A DNA stretch of 64,000 nucleotides from Oscillospiraceae bacterium (lineage in GTDB: Bacteria; Bacillota; Clostridia; Oscillospirales; Ruminococcaceae), in assembly GCA_020024285.1 (NCBI GenBank), contig JAHHTZ010000004.1, forward strand, positions 205,329 to 269,328, in the 5' to 3' direction. Both the position numbers and the translations under genes were made by a program. This document shows, piece after piece, positions 52,660 to 60,939 of the stretch. The notes beneath the pieces were generated by a model, which did not search any database, was not told the origin of the DNA, and saw only the letters and a program-made list of their open reading frames with translations. The number at the start of each line of letters is the position of its first letter. Position 1 is the first letter of the stretch.

Positions 52660-54042
52660 GTGGAACAAACCATGAAGAACGATTCTCCCCTTTTAAAGGA
52701 TAAAAAGCATATTCATTTCATCGGGATCGGCGGTTCCGGAATGTTTCCGCTGGTGCAGATCCTCCATTCGATGGGGTACTACATCACCGGCTCGGACAAC
52801 AACCCCGGCGACACGATCGACTTTGAGCGCGAAAAAATGGGCATCCCCATCCAGATGGGGCAAAGAGCAGAAAACATCGAGGGGGCGGACCTCATCGTGC
52901 ACACCGCTGCCATCATGGACGATAACCCCGAGCTGATTGCCGCCAAAGCAAGCGGTGTGCCCTGCATCGAGCGCAGCATCCTGCTTGGGATGGTCACAAG
53001 CTGGTTTGATGACTGCATCTGCGTCTGCGGCACCCACGGCAAAACGACCACCTCCGCGATGCTCACCCAGATCTTGCTGGAAAGCGGGATGGACCCATCC
53101 GCTGTCATCGGCGGCAAGGTGGAATCGCTCGGCGGCAGCGGAAGGCTCGGCTCCTCCGAGGTGATGGTGTGCGAGGCGTGCGAATTTGTGGACACCTTCC
53201 TCCAACTCGACCCCGACATCGCTGTCATCCTCAACATCGATGCCGACCACCTCGATTACTTCAAGACGCTCGACAACATCATCGCCTCCTTCCGAAAATT
53301 TGCTTCCATGGCAAAAAAAGCGGTGATCGCGCACGGCGACGACCCCAACGTGCGCAAGGCGCTTGAAGGGCTCCCGCTCCCGAAGCTCATCACCTACGGA
53401 AATTCCCCGGAGTGCGACTACTATCCGCAGAACATCGTCCATCATGAGGGCGGACGGTGCAGCTATGACCTGATGCACCACGCAACCAAGATCGACCGCG
53501 TGGCACTCTCCATCCCCGGAGGACACAACGTCCTCAACTCGATTGCTGCCATCATCGCCGCTGTGGAAAGCGGTGCAGATCAAGCGAAGGCGATTGCTGC
53601 GGCGGATACCTTCCGCGGCGTGCACCGCCGCTTCGAGATTCTCGGCAGGGTCCACGGCATCACCATCGCGGACGACTATGCCCACCACCCGGCAGAGATC
53701 GAGGCAACGCTGCTTGCAGCAAAGGAGATGAACTTTCGGAAGATCTGGGCAGTACACCAGCCGTTCACCTACTCAAGGACCTCCCTTCTGCTCGATGATT
53801 TTGCGCGGGTACTCGCCCTTGCCGACCACGTTGTCCTCTCGGAGATCATGGGCAGCCGCGAAAAGAACACCTACAACATTTACGCAAAGGACCTCCGCGA
53901 CAAGATCCCTGGCGCTGTGTGGTTCCCGGAATTTCCCGAAATCGCAGACTATGTTGTAAAACATGCGCAGCCCAACGATTTGGTCATCACAATGGGTTGC
54001 GGAGATGTATACAAGTGTGCTAAAATGATGTTGGAAAGATGA
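52660..54042 (+). CDS. murC: UDP-N-acetylmuramate--L-alanine ligase
   Basis: MurC adds L-Ala to UDP-MurNAc in cytoplasmic peptidoglycan synthesis. The 460-residue protein has the N-terminal HFIGIGGSGM nucleotide loop, the ATP loop GTHGKTTTS (about 124-132), NIDADHLDYF, and the MurC DYAHHPAEIEATL motif. Start GTG at 52660 has GGAG 5 nt upstream; an ATG at 52672 is the alternative. Followed after 34 nt by ridA on the same strand. Confidence 0.95.
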   Translation: MEQTMKNDSPLLKDKKHIHFIGIGGSGMFPLVQILHSMGYYITGSDNNPGDTIDFEREKMGIPIQMGQRAENIEGADLIVHTAAIMDDNPELIAAKASGVPCIERSILLGMVTSWFDDCICVCGTHGKTTTSAMLTQILLESGMDPSAVIGGKVESLGGSGRLGSSEVMVCEACEFVDTFLQLDPDIAVILNIDADHLDYFKTLDNIIASFRKFASMAKKAVIAHGDDPNVRKALEGLPLPKLITYGNSPECDYYPQNIVHHEGGRCSYDLMHHATKIDRVALSIPGGHNVLNSIAAIIAAVESGADQAKAIAAADTFRGVHRRFEILGRVHGITIADDYAHHPAEIEATLLAAKEMNFRKIWAVHQPFTYSRTSLLLDDFARVLALADHVVLSEIMGSREKNTYNIYAKDLRDKIPGAVWFPEFPEIADYVVKHAQPNDLVITMGCGDVYKCAKMMLER

Positions 54043-54076
54043 TTTCCGAAAATTTTGACAAAGGAATGTGATTGAC

Positions 54077-54454
54077 ATGAAAAAGATTATCGCAACAGAA
54101 AAAGCACCAGGCGCAATCGGTCCATACTCCCAGGCAGTACAGGTTGGAAACATGGTATTTGTTTCCGGTCAGCTCCCAATCGATCCTGCAACCGGCGCAT
54201 TTGCTGGTGACTGCATCGAATGCCAGACCAGACAATCTTTGACCAATATTCAGAACATTCTTGAAGCTGCCGGTCTTTCTATGAAAAACGTGGTAAAAAC
54301 CACCGTTTTGATGAAAAATATGGACGACTTTGCTGCTATGAACAATGTTTATGCAGAATTCTTCACCGAAGATTGCCCTGCTCGCGCTGCTTTCCAGGTT
54401 GGAAAACTGCCAAAGGATGCTCTCGTTGAAATCGAAGCAATCGCAGCAGAATAA
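54077..54454 (+). CDS. ridA: RidA family enamine/imine deaminase
   Basis: A 125-residue RidA (YjgF/YER057c/UK114) protein, which hydrolyses reactive enamines such as 2-aminoacrylate. Seen are APGAIGPYSQAVQVGNMVFVSGQLP, the catalytic Arg in CPARAAFQVGKLPKDALVEIE and the usual ending. ATG at 54077 is chosen over GTG at 54068 because of spacing to AAAGGA. Codon use is AT-richer than murC. A terminator follows at 54465. Confidence 0.95.
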   Translation: MKKIIATEKAPGAIGPYSQAVQVGNMVFVSGQLPIDPATGAFAGDCIECQTRQSLTNIQNILEAAGLSMKNVVKTTVLMKNMDDFAAMNNVYAEFFTEDCPARAAFQVGKLPKDALVEIEAIAAE

Positions 54455-54464
54455 AAAATCTTTT

Positions 54465-54490
54465 GCCCTCCCGAAACGGAGGGTATTTTT
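54465..54490 (+). terminator. Terminator after ridA
   Basis: CCCTCC-CGAAAC-GGAGGG stem followed by TATTTTTT. Confidence 0.8.
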
Positions 54491-54507
54491 TATGGGATCG
54501 TGGTATC

Positions 54508-54547
54508 AAAAAACAGGAGGAGCGTCAAAGCGCTCCTCCTGTTTTTT
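54508..54547 (-). terminator. Terminator of the acidic-protein gene
   Basis: Stem AAAAAACAGGAGGAGCG with complement; lies below the gene ending at 54557. Confidence 0.9.
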
Positions 54548-54556
54548 CATAAGTTC

Positions 54557-55162
54557 CTATTTGATGACTAAAATTTCATCGAGAGGGCGTGTGAAGCTCT
54601 CCTCTCCCCATGGAAGCAAAACCTCTACTGCATCATCACCGAATTTCGTGCAGAAGAAATCGCCGTCGTCGGTCACTTCTTCCTCCCAGTCCTCGCCGGG
54701 GTAGACATGAAGGGTGTGACGCTCAAATTGACGCGTTTTAAGGTCGAGCACATTGAGCTCCCCAAATTCATAGAAGCGCTCGCCGTCCTCATCTTCTTCC
54801 TCTGTATCCTCACACCAGGAGCCCAGCCGCACGGTCTGAACCAAAAATCGCTCATCCTTGGAAAAAACATACTCCCCCTGCTCCCCGTAGGAATACCCGC
54901 TCTCGTACACAAGGTTGAGCAGATCCTCCTCGATCTCATAGAGGAAAAATGCCTCCTCACTTTCCCCGGAGTAGCAGGAGAACAGCAGATATTTTTCGGA
55001 TGGGGAAAGCATGAGGGAGCCTCCCCCGTAGTTGTCATCTGTATATTCGATCGAAAACTCTTCCTGCTCCTCCGCCGAGAGCATATGCAGACACCCTTCG
55101 TCTTCATCAAGGACGATTTTTCTCAGATCCTTGAGAACAACAGTGCTTCTTTCTTCCATCAA
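54557..55162 (-). CDS. Acidic hypothetical protein
   Basis: A 201-residue strongly acidic cytosolic protein, not recognised. The strand pattern GGGSLMLSPSEKYLLFSCYS, GEYVFSKDERFLVQTVRLG and LNVLDLKTRQFERHTLHV resembles beta-propeller blades, so it might be a short propeller-like fold (inference). AGGAAGAA precedes the start at 55162. Monocistronic. Confidence 0.75.
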   Translation of the reverse strand: MMEERSTVVLKDLRKIVLDEDEGCLHMLSAEEQEEFSIEYTDDNYGGGSLMLSPSEKYLLFSCYSGESEEAFFLYEIEEDLLNLVYESGYSYGEQGEYVFSKDERFLVQTVRLGSWCEDTEEEDEDGERFYEFGELNVLDLKTRQFERHTLHVYPGEDWEEEVTDDGDFFCTKFGDDAVEVLLPWGEESFTRPLDEILVIK

Positions 55163-55373
55163 TATTCTTCCTTCCTGATTGGTTTTGATCTGGCTATGGT
55201 ATCGTTTCAGAGTCTATCTTCAAGAATCTGAATCAGTAAGCTGAGTATATCATATTTTTCAACAAATGAAAAGAATTTTATTCGATTTTGATATAACATC
55301 TTAAAATAAGCCGGATAATGAAACGGGGGTGCGTTCAGGATGGCAGAAAAACTCTTTTGCAGGAAGAGGGCAC
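55163..55373. other. Intergenic region
   Basis: AT-rich, no gene or clear motif seen; probably holds the promoter of the acidic-protein gene. Confidence 0.4.
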
Positions 55374-55406
55374 AAAAAAAGTCAGGGCAATCTGCCCTGA
55401 CTTTTG
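55374..55406 (-). terminator. Terminator after purC
   Basis: Stem AAAGTCAGGGCA/TGCCCTGACTTT with A/T-runs. Confidence 0.9.
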
Positions 55407-55465
55407 ATGCTGATATTTCCGCAGCCGATGCGGGAATTTGTGGAAAGGACGGGGGAATCCCGATC

Positions 55466-56152
55466 CTATTTTCCCTCCAGAATGAGTGCGGTCAATTCCA
55501 TCGGGTCTACGATTTTGCCGTCTTTGTATACACGCATATTGCCGCTTGCGATCTCGTCAATGAGGATCACTTCGCCGTTGTTGTAACCAAATTCAAATTT
55601 GATGTCGTACAGCTCCATGCCTTTTTTTGCCAGATCGTCTGCAACGATGCGTGTGATTTTCAGGGTCTGCTCTTTCATGCTGTTGAACATCTCCTGAGTC
55701 ATGATACCCAGTGCAGCAAGACCTTCGGAAGTGATGAGCGGATCGCCTTTTTCATCGTTTTTCAGAGTGGTTTCAACGTATCCACCTTCCAGAACGGTTC
55801 CGTCTGCGATGTAATCACCGTAACGGCGGATGAAGCTGCCGGTTGCGCGCAGGCGGCAGATCACTTCAAGACCATGACCGAATACGGTTGCCGGAAGCAC
55901 TTCCATGGTTGCATCTTCCACGTTTGCGCTCACATAGTGGGTTTTGATGCCTGCTTTTTTGAGCAGCTCAAAATAGAGAACAGAGGTTCTCAGGTTCTGG
56001 CGGCCGATGCCTTCAATGGTCAGGCCAACCGCGTTTTCACCTGGGTCAAACTTGCCGTCTTTTCCAGTGCAGTCGTCTTTGAACTTGAGAAGGACATTGC
56101 CGTTTTCCAATTCAAATACGTCTTTTGTTTTTCCCTCATACAGTTTTTTCAT
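55466..56152 (-). CDS. purC: SAICAR synthetase
   Basis: PurC condenses CAIR with aspartate in purine biosynthesis. The 228-residue protein has KLYEGKTKDVFEL, LLKFKDDCTGKDGKFDPGENAVG, EVICRLRATGSFIRRYG, KFEFGYNNGEVILIDEIASGNMR; full length for bacterial PurC. It is isolated from other pur genes here. AGGAAGAG precedes ATG at 56152. Confidence 0.96.
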   Translation of the reverse strand: MKKLYEGKTKDVFELENGNVLLKFKDDCTGKDGKFDPGENAVGLTIEGIGRQNLRTSVLYFELLKKAGIKTHYVSANVEDATMEVLPATVFGHGLEVICRLRATGSFIRRYGDYIADGTVLEGGYVETTLKNDEKGDPLITSEGLAALGIMTQEMFNSMKEQTLKITRIVADDLAKKGMELYDIKFEFGYNNGEVILIDEIASGNMRVYKDGKIVDPMELTALILEGK

Positions 56153-56307
56153 TCCACTCTTCCTTTCGTTTTAACAGCCTTCTTCCTTGCGCCGCCCCCA
56201 CCCAAAAAGCAAAAAACACAGAACTTTTAAACGTCCTGAATGGATCATTCCCATAGACTACGTTTTGTTCTGTGCATCTTGAAAAAGGGCAGATCACCCA
56301 CAAAGAT

Positions 56308-56383
56308 TGGAGCGGGTTACGAGGCTCGAACTCGCTACCTCCACCTTGGCAAGGTGGCGCTCTACCAGATGAGCTAAACCCGC
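56308..56383 (-). tRNA. tRNA-Gly(GCC)
   Basis: 76-nt cloverleaf with encoded CCA: GCGGGTTTAGCTCATCTGGT at the 5' end, anticodon loop TTGCCAA, T-loop GTTCGAG, acceptor closed by AACCCGC and CCA. Confidence 0.95.
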
Positions 56384-56392
56384 AAATATGTT

Positions 56393-56466
56393 TGGAGCAG
56401 GCGACGAGAATCGAACTCGCAACCTCAGCTTGGGAAGCTGATGTTTTACCACTAAACTACGCCTGC
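56393..56466 (-). tRNA. tRNA-Gly(TCC)
   Basis: 74-nt cloverleaf with encoded CCA: GCAGGCGTAGTTTAGTGGT at the 5' end, anticodon loop TTCCCAA (TCC), T-loop GTTCGATTC. Lies 9 nt from the GCC isoacceptor. Confidence 0.95.
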
Positions 56467-56503
56467 ATAATGGATCGGCTGTATCAAAACAGCCGATTTC
56501 CTA

Positions 56504-56579
56504 TGGTCTGAGTGACGGGACTTGAACCCACGGCCTCTACCACCCCAAGGTAGCGCGCTACCAGCTGCGCCACACCCAG
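56504..56579 (-). tRNA. tRNA-Pro(TGG)
   Basis: 76-nt cloverleaf with encoded CCA: CTGGGTGTGGCGCAGCTGGT at the 5' end, anticodon loop CTTGGGG (TGG), T-loop GTTCAAGTC. A short hairpin (56473-56496) separates it from tRNA-Gly(TCC). First in the three-tRNA transcript. Confidence 0.95.
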
Positions 56580-56661
56580 ATAAGGAACAAGATTGAGTAT
56601 AACACTCTTTTTTTCAAAAATCAAGTAGCGATTGGGCTTGAGAGCGTAAAAATCTTTCGAC

Positions 56662-56982
56662 CTATTTTGCGCCCAGCACACGCAGAACGGCACTTTCCTG
56701 CTCCATCTGGTGTTTTAGCTCCATCACAAGGCGGCACTGCTCGCGCAGATCTGCGCTGCGCTCTTCGCACTGTTTTTTGATCGATTCGATGCGCTGTGCA
56801 TAGAGCCGGACGCTGTGATTATCCCTATCCTTTTTGCGCAGGAGTGTTTCCTCCATCAGCGCCTTCTCATACATTTTTTCCACCGTTTCAAGCTGTTTTA
56901 AGAGCTTCGGGATCTGTTCGAGGTATTCGTTATAAAGTTCGATGCGGCAGCGCTCCTGCTGTGTATTCAAAATGCATTCCAT
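56662..56982 (-). CDS. Small coiled-coil hypothetical protein
   Basis: A 106-residue helical protein (MECILNTQQERCRIELYNEY; LLKQLETVEKMYEKALMEE; IESIKKQCEERSADLREQ), predicted coiled coil over most of its length. No family recognised. The ATG at 56982 is preferred because GAAGGAGG lies 8 nt upstream. It precedes the three tRNAs on the same strand and could share the transcript. Confidence 0.65.
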   Translation of the reverse strand: MECILNTQQERCRIELYNEYLEQIPKLLKQLETVEKMYEKALMEETLLRKKDRDNHSVRLYAQRIESIKKQCEERSADLREQCRLVMELKHQMEQESAVLRVLGAK

Positions 56983-57052
56983 GTGCCGTCCTCCTTCGGG
57001 CTTTTTTTCAGTATACTGCTCTTTGCCCTGTCCGTCCATTCTTAAAACACAC

Positions 57053-57096
57053 AAAAAATCACCGATATTTTGAGGATACCGGTGATTTTATTTTTT
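57053..57096 (-). terminator. Terminator after superoxide reductase gene
   Basis: Stem AAAATCACCG/CGGTGATTTT with T6 on the minus strand. Confidence 0.8.
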
Positions 57097-57099
57097 CAA

Positions 57100-57480
57100 T
57101 TAGAGCTCTTTTACCCACAGGCCGTGCAGGTTGCAGTATGCGTATACTGCATTTGCTTTGTCGCCTTCTGCAAGCATAAACTGTGCTTTTGGCTCCTCGT
57201 TTGCTTTGAGGTAGTGGAACTGACCGCCGTTTTGAGTGTCGAGGTAGATCCAGGTGATGAGGTGTTCCTCTGTCATTGGATGTGCAACGCTGCCTACTGC
57301 TACAGAAATTTTGCTGCCTTCTACGGTTACTTCCGGAACGTGTTTTTCAACCGCTGCATCGGTGGAGTTTGCTTTCACTTCCTCCATTAGTTTTCCGCAG
57401 CAGAAGAGTTTTCCTCCTGCTTCTTCCTCTACCTGAACGAGTTTCTTACAGACTGGGCATATATAAAAGCTTTTTACCAT
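57100..57480 (-). CDS. Desulfoferrodoxin / superoxide reductase
   Basis: A 126-residue 2Fe-type superoxide reductase that reduces superoxide to peroxide in anaerobes. The N-terminal desulforedoxin-like centre has Cys8, Cys11, Cys27 and Cys28; the catalytic Fe site is formed by His47 (EKHVPEV), His67 and His73 (AHPMTEEH), Cys116 and His119 (YCNLHGLW). Full length. AAAGGAGGA precedes ATG at 57480. A near-consensus promoter and a dyad operator lie upstream, so expression is strong and regulated. Confidence 0.96.
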   Translation of the reverse strand: MVKSFYICPVCKKLVQVEEEAGGKLFCCGKLMEEVKANSTDAAVEKHVPEVTVEGSKISVAVGSVAHPMTEEHLITWIYLDTQNGGQFHYLKANEEPKAQFMLAEGDKANAVYAYCNLHGLWVKEL

Positions 57481-57502
57481 GTGTGGTTCCTCCTTTAATC
57501 TT

Positions 57503-57523
57503 AATCAGGAATTATTCCTGATT
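57503..57523. promoter_or_regulatory. Dyad operator of the superoxide reductase gene
   Basis: Perfect inverted repeat with 10-bp arms AATCAGGAAT and ATTCCTGATT around one T, beginning 10 nt below the -10 box. Not a classical PerR box. Confidence 0.7.
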
Positions 57524-57533
57524 TGTTGTCTTA

Positions 57534-57562
57534 ATTGTATACTAAAAAACTCTACTTGTCAA
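57534..57562 (-). promoter_or_regulatory. Strong promoter of the superoxide reductase gene
   Basis: -35 TTGACA (57557-57562), 17-nt spacer, -10 TACAAT (57534-57539). Confidence 0.85.
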
Positions 57563-57599
57563 GTATAAATTTCGAATTTCTCAAAATTTTTATTTTTCT

Positions 57600-58094
57600 C
57601 TACCATCCGCGAAAATCCTCCATGCGCACGATGTTGCAGACGATATTTTTGCCGCTGATGTCGATGATCCCATAGGTGGGGCAGCTGACATCGCGCGGGC
57701 AGGAGATGCTGCCGGGGTTCATGATGTAGATTCCGTCCTCATACGATATATGAGAACAGTGCGTATGCCCGTAGAGGAGGATCTGCACCTGCTTATCGAG
57801 GGCTTCTTCCTTGAGCTCATCAAGGTCATATTTTACGTTCCAGTGGTGCCCGTGGGTAAAGAGGATCTTGACATCCTTCACCCAGGAAACGGCTGTGCTT
57901 TCCTCTGTGGAGGAATAGTCGCAGTTTCCGCGCACGCACCAGTATTCTTTATTGGGATAGCTTTTCATCAAACGGCGAAACTCCTCAAGACCATCCCCAA
58001 GATGGATGAACAGCTTTGCATTTTTCTGCTGTTCGATGGCAGCCTCCATCGCTGTTGTGATTCCATGTGAATCTGAAAATACAACGATTCTCAT
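57600..58094 (-). CDS. YfcE/MJ0936-type metallophosphoesterase
   Basis: A 164-residue calcineurin-like phosphoesterase. Metal ligands are in FSDSHG (Asp8, His10), HLGDG, VRGNCD, FTHGHH and YGHTH. Family members cleave phosphodiesters in vitro; the physiological substrate is unknown. GGAGAG precedes ATG at 58094. It is followed by no obvious terminator and preceded by the small Cys-rich gene. Confidence 0.92.
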   Translation of the reverse strand: MRIVVFSDSHGITTAMEAAIEQQKNAKLFIHLGDGLEEFRRLMKSYPNKEYWCVRGNCDYSSTEESTAVSWVKDVKILFTHGHHWNVKYDLDELKEEALDKQVQILLYGHTHCSHISYEDGIYIMNPGSISCPRDVSCPTYGIIDISGKNIVCNIVRMEDFRGW

Positions 58095-58123
58095 TCTTCT
58101 CTCCGCCTTTCTGTTTGTGCCGT

Positions 58124-58309
58124 TTAATTTTGTCGGCGTACCATTTTATATTCGTCATACAGCTGGTAATAGGAGCAGCTGTCGTTTGTTCCTGCCAAAA
58201 AGCGTCCCATCTCGTCTTCATCCAGATTGACTTCACAGCAATAACATTCCCACTCATCATCGTATATATAGTGAACACAGCTTTCGCAGTTGGTGGTTTT
58301 TCCTGACAA
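58124..58309 (-). CDS. Small Cys-rich protein (DUF6472-like)
   Basis: A 61-residue protein with six cysteines (NCESCVHYIYDDEWECYCC, then SCSYY) and an acidic centre (EVNLDEDEMGRFL). It resembles the small DUF6472 family of Clostridia, a match made from memory. Likely a zinc-binding protein. Start TTG at 58309 has GGGGG upstream; longer frames have no ribosome binding site. Directly ahead of the phosphoesterase gene. Confidence 0.65.
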   Translation of the reverse strand: MSGKTTNCESCVHYIYDDEWECYCCEVNLDEDEMGRFLAGTNDSCSYYQLYDEYKMVRRQN

Positions 58310-58522
58310 AATGTCACCCCCTTTGCACGATCCCGTGCATGGTATCAAATCAGGCCTGCTGTTTCAGTATACCACAGAAGGCTGTTCCATGTACCCTTTT
58401 TTATCGCCAAATCAAAGAAGATTCTGTAAAAATTATGAAACTTTTTCCACCGCATCGAATACGATGGTATTAGTCTTCTCAAAAAAACACAGAGGACAAA
58501 ATATACACAGGCGGTGATTACC

Positions 58523-58774
58523 ATGCAAAACCCCATCCATCTTTCTGAATCACAGGCAGAACAACTTCTCAATACCCTGAGCCGTCAGCTCAACACCGAC
58601 CCTCATGTGCTCAAGCAGCAGCTGCAATCGGGAAATTTCCAGCAGCTTTCACAGAGCATGGGCAGCGAATCGGTGCAGCAGCTCCAGCAGCTTTTAAAAG
58701 ACCCAAAACAGCTTCAGCAGGTGATGAACTCTCCGCAGATGCAGCAGCTTTTACGTTCTTTCAAAAGCCGTTAA
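58523..58774 (+). CDS. Small Gln-rich protein, first of a three-gene set
   Basis: An 83-residue soluble protein rich in Gln and Leu (QQLQQLLKDPKQLQQVMNSP). Predicted to be helical; no family recognised. The start at 58523 is the ATG behind GTG-ATT-ACC. It is 28 nt ahead of the next small gene on the same strand. Similar sets of small Gln/Pro-rich proteins occur in other spore formers, but a sporulation role is only a guess. Confidence 0.7.
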   Translation: MQNPIHLSESQAEQLLNTLSRQLNTDPHVLKQQLQSGNFQQLSQSMGSESVQQLQQLLKDPKQLQQVMNSPQMQQLLRSFKSR

Positions 58775-58802
58775 CGGGTAACGCATGGGGAAAGGAGGCA
58801 TT

Positions 58803-59261
58803 ATGGAGGATCTAAGCAGTCAAATCAACAACCTGCTCAACAGCAAAGAGGGGATGCAGCAGATCCAGGCGGTAGCTTCTGCTTTGGGGTTGGGGAATGC
58901 TCCTGCGCCGCCTTCCCCGACCCCCGCTGCCGCACCGCCGTCGGAGCAAGGTCCCGCTTCCGGGATCGACACCAATCAGATCATGGGGATGCTCAGTCAG
59001 CTTGGATTGGGACAGCCGTCCCAATCCTCGGCACCGTCCGCCCCGCCCATCGATCTCAACATGATGATGCAGATACAAAAAGCCATGTCCGCCTTCGCTT
59101 CGGGCAGCAAAAACGTGGATCTTCTGCGCTCGCTGCGTCCCCACCTTTCCCCTGCGCGTCAGAAAAAGGTGGATGATGCTGTGAAGATCATGCAGCTCAT
59201 CCAGATGCTGCCGCTGCTCAAGGAATCGGGGCTCTTCGGTTCGGGTGGTGGCAACGGATGA
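58803..59261 (+). CDS. Small hypothetical protein, second of a three-gene set
   Basis: A 152-residue protein with two helical parts (SSQINNLLNSKEGMQQIQAV; LNMMMQIQKAMSAFASGSKN VDLLRSLRPHLSPARQKKVDDA) joined by a Pro/Ala/Ser-rich linker (about 35-80). The C-terminal LLRSLRPHLSPARQKKVD part is strongly patterned. No known family. AAAGGAGG precedes ATG at 58803. Its end overlaps the next gene by 4 nt (ATGA). Confidence 0.75.
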   Translation: MEDLSSQINNLLNSKEGMQQIQAVASALGLGNAPAPPSPTPAAAPPSEQGPASGIDTNQIMGMLSQLGLGQPSQSSAPSAPPIDLNMMMQIQKAMSAFASGSKNVDLLRSLRPHLSPARQKKVDDAVKIMQLIQMLPLLKESGLFGSGGGNG

Positions 59262-59656
59262 AGTGGAGCAATTCAAACAACTATTCTGCCAACGACCTGA
59301 TCGCAATGCAAAAGGATGCGATGGAGCGTGTGCGCGAGATGCAGCGACGCTCTGACGAGCGGCTGCGCCAGAGCAACTCCGCCATCCCAAAGCCCCTCCA
59401 TCCGCCTGCTGCGTCTTCTGCGCTGCAGTCCCCGGCACAGGCTGCCCCCGAAGATCAGGGCAACGCGCCCTCAAACGGACAGAGGGAAGCTTATGCGCCG
59501 GAGCAGTCCCTCGCTCCCTCCGGGAAAATCAGCCAAGCACTGCAGGCACTCGGCATCGATCAGGACCGCCTGATCCTGTTTGCCGTGCTGCTGGTCTTAT
59601 ACAACGACGGCGCCGACTATACCCTTTTGCTGGCGATTTTGTATCTTCTTTTATAA
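59258..59656 (+). CDS. Small hypothetical protein, third of a three-gene set
   Basis: A 132-residue protein: a helical N-terminus (ANDLIAMQKDAMERVREMQRR), a Pro/Ala/Gln-rich linker (45-95) and a short hydrophobic C-terminus (RLILFAVLLVLYNDGADYTL) that may attach to the membrane. Translationally coupled with the previous gene. No family recognised. Confidence 0.75.
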   Translation: MKWSNSNNYSANDLIAMQKDAMERVREMQRRSDERLRQSNSAIPKPLHPPAASSALQSPAQAAPEDQGNAPSNGQREAYAPEQSLAPSGKISQALQALGIDQDRLILFAVLLVLYNDGADYTLLLAILYLLL

Positions 59657-59768
59657 TGGAGGATGAAGATTTTTTCTCTTTTTGTGATATGAACGCCCGC
59701 CCTCTCTTGTGGATATACTGATATTGAAGTAAAATTTACTTATCAGCAGAAAACAAGGAGGTTCTATC

Positions 59769-60878
59769 ATGAGCGAAACCAATATTCCACGTTTTTTTCT
59801 CGGAGCAAACACGCCGCGCGGCTTTGTTTCTTTTTTTGACGAACTGGAGCCCAGTGCAGAACCATGGCACACATTTTTGATCAAGGGCGGTCCCGGAACG
59901 GGAAAATCCTCCCTGCTCAAGCGCATTGCCGGCGCATTTGCTCCCTCATCCACCCAAATGGAGCTTGACCCCTGCTCCTCCGACCCCGATTCTCTTGACG
60001 CTGTGATCCTGCCGGAGCGCGGCATCTCCCTGATGGATGCCACCCCGCCCCATGCGCGGGAGCCAAAGATCCCGGCGGTGCGCCAGACCATCGTATCGCT
60101 CGGAGATTATCTTGACGGGGTGGAGCTTCAAAAAAATCGGGAGGAGATCGAGGCGCTGTATGCCGCTTTGCCAAGGTGCAGCTCGCTTGCCACAGACTAT
60201 CTGAGCGCAGCCCACACCTTTCTTGCAAATTCGCGGCGCATCACGCGCGGCGCGGTTGATCTCAAGAAGATCGAAGGGTATGCCTATCGCTTTGCAGAAA
60301 AGAATCTGCGCAAGAAGGGACTGCCCGAAAAAGGGAGCGAAAAGCACCGCTTTCTCACCACCATCCACTCCGGCGGGATCTATGCGCTTGAGGAAACCCC
60401 GTCCCTGCTGTGCCGTCGGCTCTATCGCATCGAGGACGAAATCGGCATTGTGGCTCCGGTACTGCTTGCGGCGATCCGCACCTATGCGCTCGAATTGGGG
60501 CATGATGTCATCACCTGTATGTGCCCTATGGACCCCGACACCAAAATCGACCACCTCCTGATTCCGAGTGCAGGGATCGGCTTTCTCACCTCCAACCGCT
60601 ACCATCCGATGGAGCACGCCGGTGCACAGCGCAGCATCCATGCCAAACGCTTCATGGACGAATCCATTTTGGAAACACGCAAGCGCCGCCTTTCCTTCGA
60701 CCGCAAAGCTGCGCGCGAGCTTTTGAAGCAGGCGATCCTGCTCCTGCGCGAATCGCGCAGCATCCACGATGATCTGGAGCGCATCTACAGCGATGCCATG
60801 GATTTTGATGCCCTTGAACGCAGATACCCCCTCCTCATGGGGCAGATCCTCGATTATTCTACCCCAAAATCAAATTGA
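59769..60878 (+). CDS. P-loop ATPase (PRK06851-like)
   Basis: A 369-residue protein with Walker A GGPGTGKSS at 40-48 and a second segment near residue 225 (EDEIGIVAPVLLAAIRTYAL). It matches the uncharacterised PRK06851 group of Firmicute ATPases, recalled from sequence. The role is unknown. CAAGGAGG precedes ATG at 59769. It is followed by a strong terminator. Confidence 0.82.
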   Translation: MSETNIPRFFLGANTPRGFVSFFDELEPSAEPWHTFLIKGGPGTGKSSLLKRIAGAFAPSSTQMELDPCSSDPDSLDAVILPERGISLMDATPPHAREPKIPAVRQTIVSLGDYLDGVELQKNREEIEALYAALPRCSSLATDYLSAAHTFLANSRRITRGAVDLKKIEGYAYRFAEKNLRKKGLPEKGSEKHRFLTTIHSGGIYALEETPSLLCRRLYRIEDEIGIVAPVLLAAIRTYALELGHDVITCMCPMDPDTKIDHLLIPSAGIGFLTSNRYHPMEHAGAQRSIHAKRFMDESILETRKRRLSFDRKAARELLKQAILLLRESRSIHDDLERIYSDAMDFDALERRYPLLMGQILDYSTPKSN

Positions 60879-60893
60879 CTTTCTATCTGATAA

Positions 60894-60939
60894 AGCAAAG
60901 GAGCCGAACCGAAGTTTGGCTCCTTTGCTTATTTTTTTT
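60894..60939 (+). terminator. Terminator after P-loop ATPase gene
   Basis: Stem AAGCAAAGGAGCC with complement, then A and T8. It overlaps the 3' end of the opposite gene. Confidence 0.9.

Noticed and set aside
58345..58572. 75-codon minus-strand frame
   Set aside because: Overlaps the start and signals of the plus-strand small-protein operon; Cys-rich with no ribosome binding site.
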